DNA of 64,000 bases from Candidatus Hydrogenedentota bacterium (GTDB taxonomy: Bacteria; Hydrogenedentota; Hydrogenedentia; Hydrogenedentales; JAEUWI01). The translations under genes and the position numbers were made by a program. The stretch is taken from the NCBI GenBank assembly GCA_016791475.1, contig JAEUWI010000027.1:28938-92937 (forward strand), given 5' to 3'. Shown piece by piece: positions 63,951 to 64,000 of the stretch. Every line of letters starts with the position of its first letter. Position 1 is the stretch's first letter. The notes beneath the pieces were generated by a model. The model ran no database searches and was not told where the DNA came from. It worked only from the letters and a program-made list of their open reading frames with translations.

Positions 63951-64000
63951 ATGCTCAGTCCAGTTGATATTCTGCCATGGCTTGAAGCGAATGTAAACGG
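63951..64000 (+). CDS. Start of a gene cut by the window edge
   Basis: An AGAGGAG ribosome site lies 9 nt before ATG 63951. The frame is open to the window end and reads M-L-S-P-V-D-I-L-P-W-L-E-A-N-V-N-G. Sixteen complete codons are too few to assign a family. Confidence 0.5.
   Translation, partial: MLSPVDILPWLEANVN

Overview
The window is a high-GC bacterial chromosome segment with 37 intact or partial protein genes, two frameshifted genes and one short gene remnant. I see no rRNA, tRNA, CRISPR array or recognisable transposase. Its gene content resembles Planctomycetes and other PVC-like lineages or Candidatus Hydrogenedentes: paired PSCyt1/DUF1549/DUF1553 proteins and Tat-exported DUF1501 proteins (two pairs), a PVC-type dehydrogenase with C-terminal CxxCH haem domain, formylglycine sulfatases, ceramidase-like proteins, and pseudopilins with an H-X-DG tail. 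The phylum is an inference from family content.

Layout: 0.1-7.0 kb is a giant surface lipoprotein (PASTA, Ig-like, lipase-like and FG-GAP modules). 7.2-8.8 kb has a small beta-domain protein behind a sigma-54-type promoter, an unknown protein and a truncated membrane-protein remnant. 8.8-12.9 kb is a visibly AT-richer island carrying one CHAT-STAND-TPR gene, a bacterial NLR-like architecture. 13.0-17.4 kb has a lipoprotein and two sulfatases, the second frameshifted. 17.5-22.0 kb has a cysteine-containing membrane protein, two tandem pseudopilins, an exported DJ-1/PfpI protein fused to a metal-binding motif, and a YHS lipoprotein. 22.2-29.2 kb is a same-strand run: ChbG-like deacetylase, PSCyt/PSD1 protein, DUF1501 protein, SGNH hydrolase, His-rich PDZ membrane protein and a split unknown gene. 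29.2-36.5 kb has a ceramidase-like protein, a polytopic membrane protein with an acidic tail and a beta-propeller protein.

36.6-45.0 kb is a cluster of small soluble and membrane proteins: YCII, DUF899, GyrI-like, beta-lactamase-like, ArsR, four SRPBCC proteins, DoxX, VOC and YdcF. ArsR sits directly behind a near-consensus promoter and probably controls the SRPBCC genes. 45.1-48.3 kb holds an unknown protein and a TIM-barrel glycosidase-like protein. 48.6-54.5 kb holds the second PSCyt/DUF1501 pair, split by a low-GC DUF3800 gene. 54.7-63.7 kb has a DUF2237 protein, a 1903-residue ceramidase-LamG-dehydrogenase-HEAT-cytochrome fusion and a large exported protein. A truncated gene starts at the right edge.

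The dominant theme is export: most large genes encode Sec, Tat or lipoprotein signals followed by sulfatase, deacetylase, esterase, ceramidase-like or cytochrome modules, suggesting breakdown of complex polysaccharides and lipids outside the cytoplasm. Intergenic spaces are rich in short palindromic and 9-nt-period repeats. The best candidates for unusual biology are the CHAT-STAND-TPR island, the sigma-54 unit at 7.2-7.8 kb, the exported metal-binding PfpI fusion with its YHS neighbour, and the repeat families.
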